Assembly: GCF_900090275.1 (NCBI RefSeq)
Contig: NZ_LT607755.1
Location: forward strand, 4,340,001-4,404,000
Direction of reading: 5' to 3'
Source of the DNA: Micromonospora zamorensis
GTDB taxonomy: Bacteria; Actinomycetota; Actinomycetes; Mycobacteriales; Micromonosporaceae
Length of the DNA stretch: 64,000 nt
Shown here piece after piece: positions 1 through 9,144 of this stretch; the stretch's first letter is position 1, and the number at the start of each line of letters is the position of its first letter. The notes below the pieces were generated by a model, which saw only the letters and a list, made by a program, of their open reading frames with translations, ran no database searches and was not told the DNA's origin. The position numbers and the translations under genes are program-made.

Positions 1-32
1 AAACACCCGGGTGTGCTCGGGGGGAAGGCAAT

Positions 33-704
33 ATGATGACCGATGTCGCCACACGCACCTGGGATGGCATGACCATCCCGGTCGCCGGCACCTATCTTCT
101 CGATCAGGCGCACAAGCGGATCGGTTTCCTGTCCCGGCACATGATGGTGAGCCCGGTGCGCGGCGAGTTCGCCGAGGCCACCGCCGAGATCATCGTGACG
201 GAGGATCCGCTGCTCTCCTCTGTGACGGCCACCATAATGTCGGCCAGCATCACCACCGGGAGTGTCGACCGGGACACGCATCTGAAGAGTGCCGACTTCC
301 TCGATGTGGAGCGTTATCCCACTCTCGAATATCGAAGCACCGGAATCAAATGGCAGGGCACCGAGGACCCCATATTCCAGTGGGCCCGTCTGCGCAACCA
401 TCGGTTGGGCGGACGAGGCCGGAGTCACATTGTTCCGCCGCAGTCCGACAGCACACCCGGACGATTCGTCCTCACCGGTGAGTTGACGGCGAAGGGGGTC
501 ACCCGGGCTGTCGACCTGGAGGTGAATTTCGGTGGCACCCGTCGTGATCCGTACGGGCAGAACATCTTCGGATTCAGCGCGACGGCCGAGATCAACCGCG
601 AGGACTACGGCCTGCTCTGGAATGTCATCCTGGAGAGCGGCGGAGTGCTGGTCGGCAAGACGGTGCAGATCGAGATCGCCGGCGAGGCCATCTACCAGGC
701 CTGA
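33..704 (+). CDS. YceI family protein
   Basis: A 223-residue YceI-like protein, the lipocalin-like beta-barrel family that binds isoprenoid or amphiphilic ligands. Family hallmarks are an N-terminal Y-x-L-D-x-x-H stretch (TYLLDQAHKRIGF), SITTGSVDRDTHLKSADFLD in the middle, a GELTAKGVTR strand and a C-terminal LVGKTVQIEIAGEA strand. Start ATG (a second ATG follows) sits 5 bases after a GGGGGAAGG ribosome site. There is no signal peptide, so a cytoplasmic location is inferred. Members usually have about 170-190 residues; this one carries roughly 30 extra residues (WARLRNHRLGGRGRS and onward) before the GELT strand. The ligand cannot be read from sequence. Confidence 0.9.
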   Translation: MMTDVATRTWDGMTIPVAGTYLLDQAHKRIGFLSRHMMVSPVRGEFAEATAEIIVTEDPLLSSVTATIMSASITTGSVDRDTHLKSADFLDVERYPTLEYRSTGIKWQGTEDPIFQWARLRNHRLGGRGRSHIVPPQSDSTPGRFVLTGELTAKGVTRAVDLEVNFGGTRRDPYGQNIFGFSATAEINREDYGLLWNVILESGGVLVGKTVQIEIAGEAIYQA

Positions 705-710
705 CCCGCC

Positions 711-760
711 TCATCCCCGCCACGACGCGGCCTTTGCGGACGCGCGCCTGGCGGGGATGA
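711..760. terminator. Inverted repeat between convergent genes
   Basis: TCATCCCCGCC (711-721) is exactly complementary to GGCGGGGATGA (750-760), with a 28-base GC-rich loop. It lies between the converging YceI and thioesterase genes, so it may end transcription from both sides. There is no U-run, as is common in actinomycetes. Confidence 0.5.
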
Positions 761-770
761 TCGAGGAAGG

Positions 771-1655
771 TCAGGCGCCGACGCGGCGCAGCAGGCCCTC
801 CTGGACGGCGCTGGCGATCTGCTGGCCGTCTGTGGTGAACATCCGGCCGGTGGCCAGCCCACGCGCGCCGGACGCCGACGGGCTCAGGCAGTCGTAGAGG
901 AACCACTCGTCGGCCCGGAACGGCCGGTGGAACCACAGCGCGTGGTCCAGGCTGGCGCCGACCAGCCCGCCCGGCCCCCACACCTCACCGTGCGCGGAGA
1001 GCACCGAGTCGAGCAGGGTGAGGTCCGAGGCGTAGGTGAGCGCGCAGGCGTGCAGCAGCGGATCGTCCGGCAGTTTGCCGTCGATGCGCATCCAGACCCG
1101 CTGGTGCGGGTCGGCGGGCCGGTCACCGGGACGGACCCAGCCGGGCTCGCCCACGTAGCGCACGTCGATCGGACGCGGGATCTGGCCCCAGATGCCCAGC
1201 CGCTCCGGGTAACGGGAGAGCCGGTCGGTCATCGTCGGCACGTCCTGCGGCATGGGTACGTCCAGCGGGGCGATGACCTGGTGGTCCAGACCCTCCTCGG
1301 CCCGCTGGAACGACGCCGACATGAAGAAGATCGGCTTGTCGTGCTGGAGGGCGACCGCGCGGCGAACCGAGAAGGACCGGCCGTCGCGGATGTTCTCCAC
1401 CTGGTACTCGATCGGCTCGACCGGGTCGCCGGGGCGGACGAAGTATCCGTGCAGCGAGTGCACGAAGCGCTCCGGGTCGACAGTGCGGCCGGCGGCGACC
1501 AGGGCCTGACCTGCGACCTGGCCGCCGTACACCCGTTGTGGGCCGACCGGGGGGCTCATCCCCCGGAAGGTCATGTCCCCGGTCGGGTCGAGGTCCAGCA
1601 CTTCCAGGAGCTGGTCCACCGCGGCCTGGCCGACCGCGACCCGACCGTCGCTCAC
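771..1655 (-). CDS. tesB: Acyl-CoA thioesterase II
   Basis: A 294-residue TesB-type thioesterase that hydrolyses acyl-CoA to free fatty acid and CoA. It shows the double hotdog layout: an N-terminal half with RVYGGQVAGQALVAAGRTV and VHSLHGYFVRPGDP, and a C-terminal half with ASLDHALWFHRPFRADEW. The catalytic Asp-(Ser/Thr)-Gln set is visible as SLDHALW, LSPSASG and AVQEG. The GTG start overlaps the pyruvate kinase stop by four bases (GTGA), so the two are translationally coupled. Length is typical. No signal peptide; cytoplasmic. Confidence 0.93.
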   Translation of the reverse strand: MSDGRVAVGQAAVDQLLEVLDLDPTGDMTFRGMSPPVGPQRVYGGQVAGQALVAAGRTVDPERFVHSLHGYFVRPGDPVEPIEYQVENIRDGRSFSVRRAVALQHDKPIFFMSASFQRAEEGLDHQVIAPLDVPMPQDVPTMTDRLSRYPERLGIWGQIPRPIDVRYVGEPGWVRPGDRPADPHQRVWMRIDGKLPDDPLLHACALTYASDLTLLDSVLSAHGEVWGPGGLVGASLDHALWFHRPFRADEWFLYDCLSPSASGARGLATGRMFTTDGQQIASAVQEGLLRRVGA

Positions 1656-3100
1656 TGCAGCGCCCGCGCCGACGCCGCGTCGACCAGCGACCCGAGCTGG
1701 TGTACGCGCAGCGTGTTGGTCGAGCCGGGGGTGCCGGGCGGGCTACCGGCCACGATCACCACGTAGTCACCCGGGTTGGCCCGGTTGAGGCCCAGCAGCG
1801 CCTGGTCGACCTGACGGAACATGTCATCAGTGTGCTGCACGAACGGCATCAGGAAGGTCTCCACGCCCCAGGAGAGGGCGAGTTGGTCGCGCACCTCGGG
1901 CACCGGCGTGAAGGCCAGCAGCGGCAGGTCGCAGTGCAGGCGGGACAGCCGTCGGACGGTGTCGCCGGTCTGCGAGAAGGCGACGAGCGCCTTGGCGTTG
2001 ATGGCCCGGGCGATCGACGAGGCGGCGACGGTGAGCGCGCCGCCGTGGGTACGCGGGTCGTGCTGCAACCGGGGCACGCCGATCGAGCCGGACTCAGTGG
2101 TCGTCACGATCTTGGCCATGGTGCTGACGGTCAGCACCGGGTATTTGCCGACGCTGGTCTCGCCGGAGAGCATCACCGCGTCCGCGCCGTCGAGCACCGC
2201 GTTGGCGACGTCGGAGGCCTCCGCCCGGGTGGGGCGGGAATTCTCGATCATGGAGTCGAGCATCTGGGTGGCCACGATGACGGGCTTGGCGTTCTCCCGG
2301 CACAGCTGCACGGCGCGCTTCTGCACCAGGGGCACCTGGTCCAGTGGCATCTCGACACCGAGGTCACCGCGGGCGACCATGACACCGTCGAAGGCCAGCA
2401 CGATGGCCTCCAGGTGCTCCACCGCCTCCGGCTTCTCGACCTTGGCCAGGACCGGGCGGAACACGCCCTCCTCGGCCATGATGCCGTGCACGAGCTTGAT
2501 GTCCTCGGCCGAGCGGACGAAGGACAGCGCGACCAGGTCGACACCGAGGCCCAGGGAGAAGCGAAGGTCCTCGGCGTCCTTGTCCGACATGGCGGGCACG
2601 CTGACAGCCACGTTGGGCAGCGAGACGCCCTTGTTGTTGGAGACCGGGCCGCCCTCGGTGACCAGGCAGCGGATGTCGTTGCCGGTGACGTCGGTGACCT
2701 CGACGGCGACGCGACCGTCGTCGATCAGCAGCCGGTCGCCGGGCTTCACCTCGTGCGGCAGCTTCTGGTAGGTGCAGGAGACGCGCTCCTTGGTGCCGAT
2801 GATGTCGTCGCCGGTGATCACGACCGAGTCGCCGGTGCGCCACTCGTGCGGGCCGTCGGCGAACTTGCCGAGCCGGATCTTGGGGCCCTGGAGGTCGGCG
2901 AGGACGGCCACCGGCTTACCTGCCGCCTCGGACGCCTCCCGGACCAGTCGATAGACCGCCTCGTGGTCGGCGTGGCTGCCGTGGCTGAAGTTGAGCCTCG
3001 CCACGTTCATGCCGGCCTCGACAAGACCCCGGATGCGCTCCGGGGACGAGGTGGCGGGACCCAGAGTGCAGACGATCTTTACGCGGCGTGTCACGCCCAT
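1652..3100 (-). CDS. pyk: Pyruvate kinase
   Basis: A 482-residue pyruvate kinase converting phosphoenolpyruvate and ADP to pyruvate and ATP. The start MGVTRRVKIVCTLGPATSS is preceded by a good GAAGGAG site; a longer upstream frame is rejected because family homology begins here. Visible landmarks are ARLNFSHG with the following ADLQGPKIRLG, the active-site AKVEKPE lysine near residue 219, the VARGDLGVE signature near 240-249, ATQMLDSM and VMLSGETSVGKYP. A B domain lies between about residues 70 and 165, and the C-terminal domain is complete. First gene of a two-gene operon with the thioesterase. Confidence 0.97.
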   Translation of the reverse strand: MGVTRRVKIVCTLGPATSSPERIRGLVEAGMNVARLNFSHGSHADHEAVYRLVREASEAAGKPVAVLADLQGPKIRLGKFADGPHEWRTGDSVVITGDDIIGTKERVSCTYQKLPHEVKPGDRLLIDDGRVAVEVTDVTGNDIRCLVTEGGPVSNNKGVSLPNVAVSVPAMSDKDAEDLRFSLGLGVDLVALSFVRSAEDIKLVHGIMAEEGVFRPVLAKVEKPEAVEHLEAIVLAFDGVMVARGDLGVEMPLDQVPLVQKRAVQLCRENAKPVIVATQMLDSMIENSRPTRAEASDVANAVLDGADAVMLSGETSVGKYPVLTVSTMAKIVTTTESGSIGVPRLQHDPRTHGGALTVAASSIARAINAKALVAFSQTGDTVRRLSRLHCDLPLLAFTPVPEVRDQLALSWGVETFLMPFVQHTDDMFRQVDQALLGLNRANPGDYVVIVAGSPPGTPGSTNTLRVHQLGSLVDAASARALQ

Positions 3101-3305
3101 CAGGCTAGTCTCTCCTTCAGGTCGGACTCGGGGCCGACCCATTGCAGGCAGCGGAACATGTGTCCAACGACGCGCGGTGCGCGTCGGGCCGGCGGGTGGA
3201 ACCGCACCGGGAACGTTGTGGCGACGGGCAACGGCGACCGCGCGCCGGGAATCGTACGCCTCCGGTGGCGTGCGCTGTCGGGGTGCTCCCGGCGGCAGGT
3301 CACCA

Positions 3306-4682
3306 TCAGCGCCGCGACCGGGGCAGGGTGGGCACCGCGGTGAGCAGGTCACGCGGGTCGTAGCGGTGCTTGGCCCGGCGTAGCCGCGGCCAGTTCGCGC
3401 CGTAGGCGAGCTGGACCCGGTCGGTCTCCTCGGGGGCGAGCAGGTTGGGGTAGCCACCGGGCAGGGCGTGCGGTGCGAGCGCCGCCGAGGTGTGCTCGGC
3501 CCACTCCCGGTGTGGCCTGGCCTGGTCGCCGGGTGCCCAGACCGCGATGATCTCGGTCAGCAGGTGGTCGGTGCGCAGGCCGAACGCCGTGTCGGCGAGA
3601 CGGACCCGGGTGGCCGCGCCGTGGAAGTGGTGCACGGCCAGCGCGGAGAACGGGGAGCTGACCTGCCGGGCCGCGTCGACGAGCACGTCCACCGTGCTGT
3701 CGGTGAGCGCGGGCAGCCAGCGGGTACGCAGCAGGTAGTGGTTGCCGTCGACCATCCCGCCGTCGAACATCCGCAGCGCGTCCGCGTACGGCATCGGGGC
3801 GATCTGGTCGATCAGCGGGGTGCCCAGCGCGCGCAGCCGGTCCATCCACGGCCGCCCGGCGTCCAGGTCCGGGCCGCTGTAGAACGGGCAGACGAAGATG
3901 ACCGGTTCGCCGGCCGGGCCGGGCAGGAAGCCGGTCATCACGGTCAGCTCGTCCGGGGCCTCGGCGATGAGCGCGCCGTAGCCGCGCAGGACGGCCGGCG
4001 CCTCCGCCAGAGCGAACATGATCATGCCGGCCAGCACGCCGGGCAGCCGGTGCGCGCGGAAACGCAGCTCGGTGACCACGCCGACGTTCCCACCGCCGCC
4101 GCGCAGCGCCCAGTACAGCTCGGCGTCGTGTCGAGGGTCGGCGGTGACCCGGCGGCCGTCGGCGAGGACCACCTCCGCGCCGAGCAGGCTGTCCAGGGTC
4201 AGGCCGAACCGGCCGCACAGCGGCCCGTACCCGCCGGCGAGGGCCAACCCGGCCATGCCCACGTCGCCGACGGTGCCGGTGGGCACCACCAGGTCGTACG
4301 GGCGGGCGGCGGCCAGCAGACCGGCGGCCGTGACGCCGCCGCCGATGGTGACAGTGGCCGCGTCCACGTCGATGTCGACCGTGTGCAGACCGGTCAGGTC
4401 GAGCACCACGCCGCCGTCGCGCAACGCTCGGCCGGCCCAGTCGTGCCCTCCGGAGCGGACCGACAGCGGCAGGTGGCACTGGGCGGCGACGCGGACCGCG
4501 TGGGCCACCTCGTCGGCGTCCAGGCACTGGGCCACCAGGAGCGGCGTGCGCTGAACCGCACCGTTCCAGAGCGTCGTGGTGGTGACGTAGGCCGGATCGC
4601 CCGGCTCATGCAGCCGGTCGCCGAGCAGGGCGCGCAGCCGGGTGGTGGCCGTCGCGACATCGGGGGTGGCGGCGGAGATCAT
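3306..4682 (-). CDS. FAD-binding oxidoreductase (PCMH/BBE type)
   Basis: A 458-residue flavoprotein of the vanillyl-alcohol oxidase/berberine bridge enzyme superfamily. The FAD domain has VRSGGHDWAG, whose His is the usual 8-alpha attachment residue, then VPTGTVGDVGMAGLALAGGYG and ALRGGGGNVGVVTELRF. In family members that attach FAD at two points, a Cys lies near the GTVGDVG segment; none is seen here, so a single covalent bond is expected. The C-terminus has the BBE-like tail YGANWPRLRRAKHRYDPRD. ATG follows a GAGGAG site. No signal peptide. The substrate (sugar, alcohol or small aromatic) cannot be told. Confidence 0.88.
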   Translation of the reverse strand: MISAATPDVATATTRLRALLGDRLHEPGDPAYVTTTTLWNGAVQRTPLLVAQCLDADEVAHAVRVAAQCHLPLSVRSGGHDWAGRALRDGGVVLDLTGLHTVDIDVDAATVTIGGGVTAAGLLAAARPYDLVVPTGTVGDVGMAGLALAGGYGPLCGRFGLTLDSLLGAEVVLADGRRVTADPRHDAELYWALRGGGGNVGVVTELRFRAHRLPGVLAGMIMFALAEAPAVLRGYGALIAEAPDELTVMTGFLPGPAGEPVIFVCPFYSGPDLDAGRPWMDRLRALGTPLIDQIAPMPYADALRMFDGGMVDGNHYLLRTRWLPALTDSTVDVLVDAARQVSSPFSALAVHHFHGAATRVRLADTAFGLRTDHLLTEIIAVWAPGDQARPHREWAEHTSAALAPHALPGGYPNLLAPEETDRVQLAYGANWPRLRRAKHRYDPRDLLTAVPTLPRSRR

Positions 4683-4816
4683 GGCGACTCCTCGACCGGG
4701 GCCTACCCAAGGCTTTCCGGGTACGCCCCGGCGGCGGCCCTCGCTGGGCGCGACCGTAACACCGGCAGGCAGCCGAGCGCCGTCGCCATCACGACAGCCG
4801 TCGATCGACCGGGTGG

Positions 4817-5182
4817 TCAGCTTTCCGTCTTCACCAGCGGAAACTCCAGGGATCCGGCCGGGCAGAGGAAGGTCAGCACGTCCACCCGGTAGAGCCCGGC
4901 CTGCACCGCCGGGTCGGCCTCCAGCACGCTGCGGACGTCGTCGACGCTGCCGGTGCGGGCCAGACCGAAGCCGATCGGTGGCTCCGGCTCGCGGGCCGGC
5001 CCGTCCACCGAACCGGCGACCAGGATGATGCCGCTTCGCTGTAGCGCCTGCATGTGCTCGGCGTGCTCGGCCTGCAGCCGCTGCACGGTCTCGGCGGGCA
5101 GGACCCGTCCGGCCGCGCCGGGATAGATCACGATGCACTCGTACGTGTCGAGCGCGAAGTTGACCTGCGGCACTCCCGCCAT
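4817..5182 (-). CDS. YCII-domain protein
   Basis: A 121-residue protein resembling the YciI/YCII family, small dimeric ferredoxin-like folds. After an N-terminal strand (VNFALDTYECIVIYPG) comes LQAEHAEHMQALQRSGIILVAGSVDGP, matching the typical helix and HxxxxxxL...G pattern, then a second half with GFGLARTGSVDDVRSVLEADP and a VDVLTF strand. ATG follows a GAGGGAG site. It is transcribed divergently from the aldo/keto reductase. Family members have mostly unknown reactions; some are dehydrochlorinase-like. No function is claimed. Confidence 0.75.
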   Translation of the reverse strand: MAGVPQVNFALDTYECIVIYPGAAGRVLPAETVQRLQAEHAEHMQALQRSGIILVAGSVDGPAREPEPPIGFGLARTGSVDDVRSVLEADPAVQAGLYRVDVLTFLCPAGSLEFPLVKTES

Positions 5183-5436
5183 GGGTGCTCCCTCTGCCGT
5201 CGCGCCGGAAGGCACCGGCTCCGGCCAGCGTCGCACGGACGCCCCGGTCGTACCGGCAGCTTCCGGGCAATGCCCGGCGCGGACTCCAGGCGACCGCCCG
5301 ACGTGGCTTGCGGGTGAGGTGTCCACGCACACAGTCGGCCGACGAACGGAATACCGGCCGGCTGCCGGGGGATGATCTATCTGGTGGCGGGTGGGCCTTT
5401 CCACGCCCCCACGACACGACGATTGGGGATCGGCCA

Positions 5437-6309
5437 ATGGCGACCAACATCAGTGAGCAGCCCGCGAAGGCGTCCGGCACGTACCGCATCGGTGGCGACG
5501 TCACCGTCAACCGGCTCGGCTACGGGGCGATGCAGATCACCGGCCCGGGTGTCTGGGGAGATCCGAAGGACCCGGCCGAGGCGGTCCGGGTGCTGCGCCG
5601 CGCGGTCGAGATGGGCGTGACGTTCATCGACACCGCCGACTCGTACGGCCCGTTCGTCTCGGAGTTGCTGATCCGGGAGGCCCTGCACCCGTACGCCGAT
5701 GACCTGGTCATCGCGACCAAGGCCGGGCTGAGCCGCTCCGGTCCGGGCGACTGGCGTGCGCTGGGCCGCCCGGAGTACCTGCGCCAGCAGTGTGAGTTGA
5801 GCCTGCGGCACCTCGGCCTGGACAGCATCCCGCTGTACCAGCTGCACCGGATCGACCCGAAGGTGCCGCTCGCGGACCAGTTGGGTGAGCTGGCGCTGCT
5901 GCGCGAGGAGGGCAAGATCCAGCACATCGGTCTGTCCGAGGTGAGCGTCGCGCAGATCGAGGAGTCCCGGGCGATCACCACGATCGCGTCGGTGCAGAAC
6001 CTGTACAACCTCGCGAACCGCAGCGCCGAGGACGTGCTGGAGTACTGCGAGCGCAACGACCTCGCGTTCATCCCGTGGTTCCCGATCGCGACCGGCGAGC
6101 TGGCCCGCCCGGGCGGCCCGCTGGACGCCATCTCCACCGCGCACGGCGCGTCGCCCGCCCAGCTCGCGCTGGCCTGGCTGCTGCGCCGTTCGCCGGTGAT
6201 GCTGCCGATCCCCGGTACGTCCTCGGTGGCGCACCTGGAGGAGAACGTGGGCGCTGCCGACGTGCGGCTCACCGACGACGAGTTCGAGGCGCTCGCCAAG
6301 GCGAGCTGA
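5437..6309 (+). CDS. Aldo/keto reductase
   Basis: A 290-residue NADPH-dependent aldo/keto reductase. The (alpha/beta)8 landmarks are in order: LGYGAMQITGPGVWG, FIDTADSYGP (Asp and Tyr of the catalytic tetrad), VIATKAG (Lys), YQLHRID (His), HIGLSEVS, and a C-terminal cofactor segment VMLPIPGTSSVAHLEEN. It resembles the oxidoreductase subgroup often found as a single gene in actinomycetes. The start ATG has only a weak GGGGAT upstream. Substrate unknown; cytoplasmic. Confidence 0.93.
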   Translation: MATNISEQPAKASGTYRIGGDVTVNRLGYGAMQITGPGVWGDPKDPAEAVRVLRRAVEMGVTFIDTADSYGPFVSELLIREALHPYADDLVIATKAGLSRSGPGDWRALGRPEYLRQQCELSLRHLGLDSIPLYQLHRIDPKVPLADQLGELALLREEGKIQHIGLSEVSVAQIEESRAITTIASVQNLYNLANRSAEDVLEYCERNDLAFIPWFPIATGELARPGGPLDAISTAHGASPAQLALAWLLRRSPVMLPIPGTSSVAHLEENVGAADVRLTDDEFEALAKAS

Positions 6310-6318
6310 CCCACCGGT

Positions 6319-6352
6319 GCGGACGCCGTCGGTGTCAGTCGACGGCGTCCGC
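6319..6352. terminator. Bidirectional terminator hairpin
   Basis: Perfect 12-base arms GCGGACGCCGTC and GACGGCGTCCGC with a 10-base loop. It lies between the converging aldo/keto reductase and EACC1-like genes and overlaps the last codons of the latter. Confidence 0.7.
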
Positions 6353-6751
6353 GCCGGGCTCCCGGTCGGCGTCCGGGCCGGGCTCGCGGGCGGCCCGCAG
6401 CGCCTCGGTTGCCTGGGCCAGCAGGCGGGCCGAGTCGGTGCGCCCGCTCACCTGTAGTTCCACCTCGGTGTCTCCGGCCTGGATCCGGATGCTCGCCTCG
6501 GTGCGCTGCTGGTCGACCCAGGACTGCAACAGGTTGAACAAGCCCGGGAGCAGCCCCTGGGCCAGCACCGCGATGATCACCGCGTCGCTGAAGCCCGGCC
6601 GGCCCCCGCCGCCACCGGCCTGGCGGACCACCGGCCGGTACTCCGGCTGGCGGTGGATCCAGGTCAGCAGGTCGACCGACGGGGGCTGCCGCTGCCGGGG
6701 GTTGATGGTCAGCCGCACGGGCAGCCGGGCTGCGGCGAAGCTGTCGGTCAC
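6335..6751 (-). CDS. EACC1-like effector-associated protein
   Basis: A 138-residue protein that resembles effector-associated constant component 1 (EACC1), named in studies of NTP-dependent conflict systems in multicellular bacteria. Visible parts are a strand (LPVRLTI), a helix like the family's short W-containing segment (DLLTWIHRQPEYRPVV), a Gly-rich turn, a hydrophobic helix (FSDAVIIAVLAQGLLPGLFN) and a beta segment with TEASIRIQAGDTEVELQVSG, ending in an acidic tail. The GTG start follows GGGGAGAG and lies 13 bases after the M48 peptidase stop, so the two are co-transcribed. The family call is from memory of its pattern. Function is unknown; a membrane-associated role beside the peptidase is inference. 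Confidence 0.55.
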   Translation of the reverse strand: MTDSFAAARLPVRLTINPRQRQPPSVDLLTWIHRQPEYRPVVRQAGGGGGRPGFSDAVIIAVLAQGLLPGLFNLLQSWVDQQRTEASIRIQAGDTEVELQVSGRTDSARLLAQATEALRAAREPGPDADREPGADAVD

Positions 6752-6764
6752 GGTCTCTCCCCGG

Positions 6765-8972
6765 TCAGTTGGCGGCGGGTCGGAAGGCGACGGTGTCCCC
6801 GTCGGCGGTGGCGACACCCGCGACGGTGAACGCGTCCTCCTCGGTGAACGGTGAGTTGGTGCCGAAGTACGTGGTGGTGCCCCTGACCTGCACCTTGCCC
6901 TGCGTCTCGTACGGGGTGGCGACCTGGGCGCTGGCCGGGCCGGTCAGTTCGACGGTGAGTTTCGGGTACTCCAGGATCTTCCAGGTGACCTTCTGCGCGG
7001 AGCTGCCGTAGTAGCGGAACGGGCAGCCGGGTGGCGCGGCGACCGTCTGCTTGGCGCACTCGTCCAACCAGGCGCGCACCCGGGCTTCGACGGCCTCGAG
7101 CGCCGCGGGCTTGAGCACCGGAGCCAGTTGCACTGTCGCCGCGCTCTGCCCGGGGCCGACCACCACGGTCTCGGCGGGCGTCTCGCTGAGCGCGCTGGAC
7201 GGGCCGGTCGCGGTGTAGCCGCCGGGCAGCAGCATCAGCGCGGGGCCCTCGGCGGCGCCGGGCAGTTCCACACCGTTGAGTCGCACTCCGGGGCCGGCGC
7301 TCGGCGCGTTGAGCGCGGCCAGCCCACCGTCGACCCGCCAGCCGTGGAACAGCCCGGCGGTCGCCTCGTCGTCACGACGCAGGCTGACCGTGGAGGTCTG
7401 CGCCGCGCCGCCCAGCCGGTACGCCACGATGGCGGTGGCGGCGTCGCCCTCGCGCTCCAGTGAGCTGATCTCCACGTCGGTCGGTGGTTGGTAGCCCTCG
7501 CCGCGCAGCAGTTGGGCGAGCAGCTTGCGGTCGGTGACACCGCTCTGGTCGGTCAGGAAGCCGAGCGCGGCGTCGCTGTCCCGGTCGGCGAGCGCGGAGA
7601 AGTATCCGTCGACCGTCGACTGGGGGCGGAAGAACGCCCACTGCACCACGCCGAGCCCGCCGGTGCCGGCGCAGGCCGCCAGCATCAGGGCGCCGACCAG
7701 CAGCCAGGTGCGGCGGGTGCCGACCGGACCGGAGTGGCCGAACAGCCGCTCGACGGTGACCGCTGGCTCGCCCGCCTCGGCGGACACACCCGCCACCGAC
7801 GCCCGCTCCAGCGCGTCGAGCCGCAGTTCGTGCGGCGGGTGGGTGGCGCAGACCGCCTCGTCCCAGCCGCTGCGGCCCGTCTCGAAGGACAGCCGCCGCT
7901 CCAGCACGCGCCGCATTCCCTCGACGTGCCCGGTGAGCACGGCACCGAGGTCGGCCCGGTATTCCGCAGCCCGGACGTCACGGGCGTGCAGCGGCAGCAC
8001 CACGTACCGCATGGTGAGCAGCACCGGCCAGAAGAACAGGAAGACCACGAAGTTGGTGGCCGGGTGCGGGAAGGTCCGCATCAGCCAGGTCGGCAGGGCG
8101 TGCGCGAGGGTCAGCGGCAGACCGACACCACGGACGAAGGCGCTGGTGATCTCGTCCCCGGTGCGCCAGTGCACCAGCTCGTGGCTGAACAGCGCGGCGA
8201 TCTCGTCGTCCGGTTCGGTCAGCACGGCGGTGGTGACCACCACGTGCCGGGCGTACGTGCGGGCGTTGCTCAGGACCGGATCGTCCTCGATGAGCAGCCG
8301 CGGCACGCTGGGCAGGCCGAGCCGTCGGGCGCAGTCGTCCAGCACCGGGCGCAGCCGCGCGTACTCGCGGCGGCTGGGCTGACGGGCACCGGAGACCACC
8401 AGCAGTCGCGGTTCCAGCAGCACCCGGTAGAGCGTGTAGAGCACCCCGATCAGCGCCGCCGCGGCGACCGTGCCGACCAGGCCGGTGACCACCGTGAGCG
8501 GCCCGGCGTCGGCGCCCAGCCAGGGCACCACCAGCACGGCGAGGAAGCCGCCGAGGAACCCGACGACGAAGCCGACCACGCCGCCGAGGGCCCCGCCGGT
8601 GCGGGTCAGGAACGCCTCCAGCAGGGGGCCGAGCAGCGGCGCGTCGCGCAGCACCTGGGGCAGCTGGTCATCGGCGCCCAACCCGCCGGCGAAGAGCCCG
8701 CTGACAGCGAGGACGAGACCGCCCCAGAACGCCAGGAGCAGCGCGACCGGCAGGTAGAACCAGGTGGCGAAGAAGGCACCGAGCACGCCGCGCCAGTCCC
8801 GCAGGATCCCGGCGCGCAGCCAGACCAACGCGCTCGGATAGCCCGGCGGCCGGTCGGCGAACCCCCCGGTTGGCGGCGGTGTGCCGGCCGCCGGCGGTTC
8901 GGCGGCCCGGACGTCGAGCTGCGGCACGGTCGGCGGAGTGCCCTCCGGCGGCACGGGATGCGGCTCGGTCAT
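6765..8972 (-). CDS. Membrane M48-type metallopeptidase
   Basis: A 735-residue membrane zinc peptidase. After a Pro-rich N-terminus come hydrophobic segments (about 62-95, then two more before residue 190). The catalytic SHELVHWRTGDE, HExxH at about 264-268, lies after SNARTYARHVVV, and the third ligand is probably Glu of EYRADLGA near 337; this is the M48 (HtpX/Ste24) pattern. A further helix near 425-448 is followed by about 280 residues outside the usual M48 family: a short VDGYFSALADRDSDAALGFL domain and two beta-rich stretches, probably extracellular. ATG follows AAGGAG. Operon with the EACC1-like gene downstream. Substrate unknown. Confidence 0.85.
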   Translation of the reverse strand: MTEPHPVPPEGTPPTVPQLDVRAAEPPAAGTPPPTGGFADRPPGYPSALVWLRAGILRDWRGVLGAFFATWFYLPVALLLAFWGGLVLAVSGLFAGGLGADDQLPQVLRDAPLLGPLLEAFLTRTGGALGGVVGFVVGFLGGFLAVLVVPWLGADAGPLTVVTGLVGTVAAAALIGVLYTLYRVLLEPRLLVVSGARQPSRREYARLRPVLDDCARRLGLPSVPRLLIEDDPVLSNARTYARHVVVTTAVLTEPDDEIAALFSHELVHWRTGDEITSAFVRGVGLPLTLAHALPTWLMRTFPHPATNFVVFLFFWPVLLTMRYVVLPLHARDVRAAEYRADLGAVLTGHVEGMRRVLERRLSFETGRSGWDEAVCATHPPHELRLDALERASVAGVSAEAGEPAVTVERLFGHSGPVGTRRTWLLVGALMLAACAGTGGLGVVQWAFFRPQSTVDGYFSALADRDSDAALGFLTDQSGVTDRKLLAQLLRGEGYQPPTDVEISSLEREGDAATAIVAYRLGGAAQTSTVSLRRDDEATAGLFHGWRVDGGLAALNAPSAGPGVRLNGVELPGAAEGPALMLLPGGYTATGPSSALSETPAETVVVGPGQSAATVQLAPVLKPAALEAVEARVRAWLDECAKQTVAAPPGCPFRYYGSSAQKVTWKILEYPKLTVELTGPASAQVATPYETQGKVQVRGTTTYFGTNSPFTEEDAFTVAGVATADGDTVAFRPAAN

Positions 8973-9108
8973 GCGGGCTGCTCCTTGGGGGAAGTCGTTT
9001 CTCTCTGTCGCGAGTGGACAGCCGCAGCAGGCTATCGAGGACACCTGATGTCTGCCATCCCGTTTCGCCGTACCGTCGCCGACCCGACACTCACCGTCGT
9101 GGGCCCGT

Positions 9109-9133
9109 GGGGTGGTCCCGTCGGGACCACCCC
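9109..9133 (-). terminator. Hairpin after secreted lipase gene
   Basis: GGGGTGGTCCC and GGGACCACCCC form an 11-base stem with a 3-base loop just downstream of the lipase stop on the minus strand. Confidence 0.65.
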
Positions 9134-9144
9134 CGGGGACCGGT

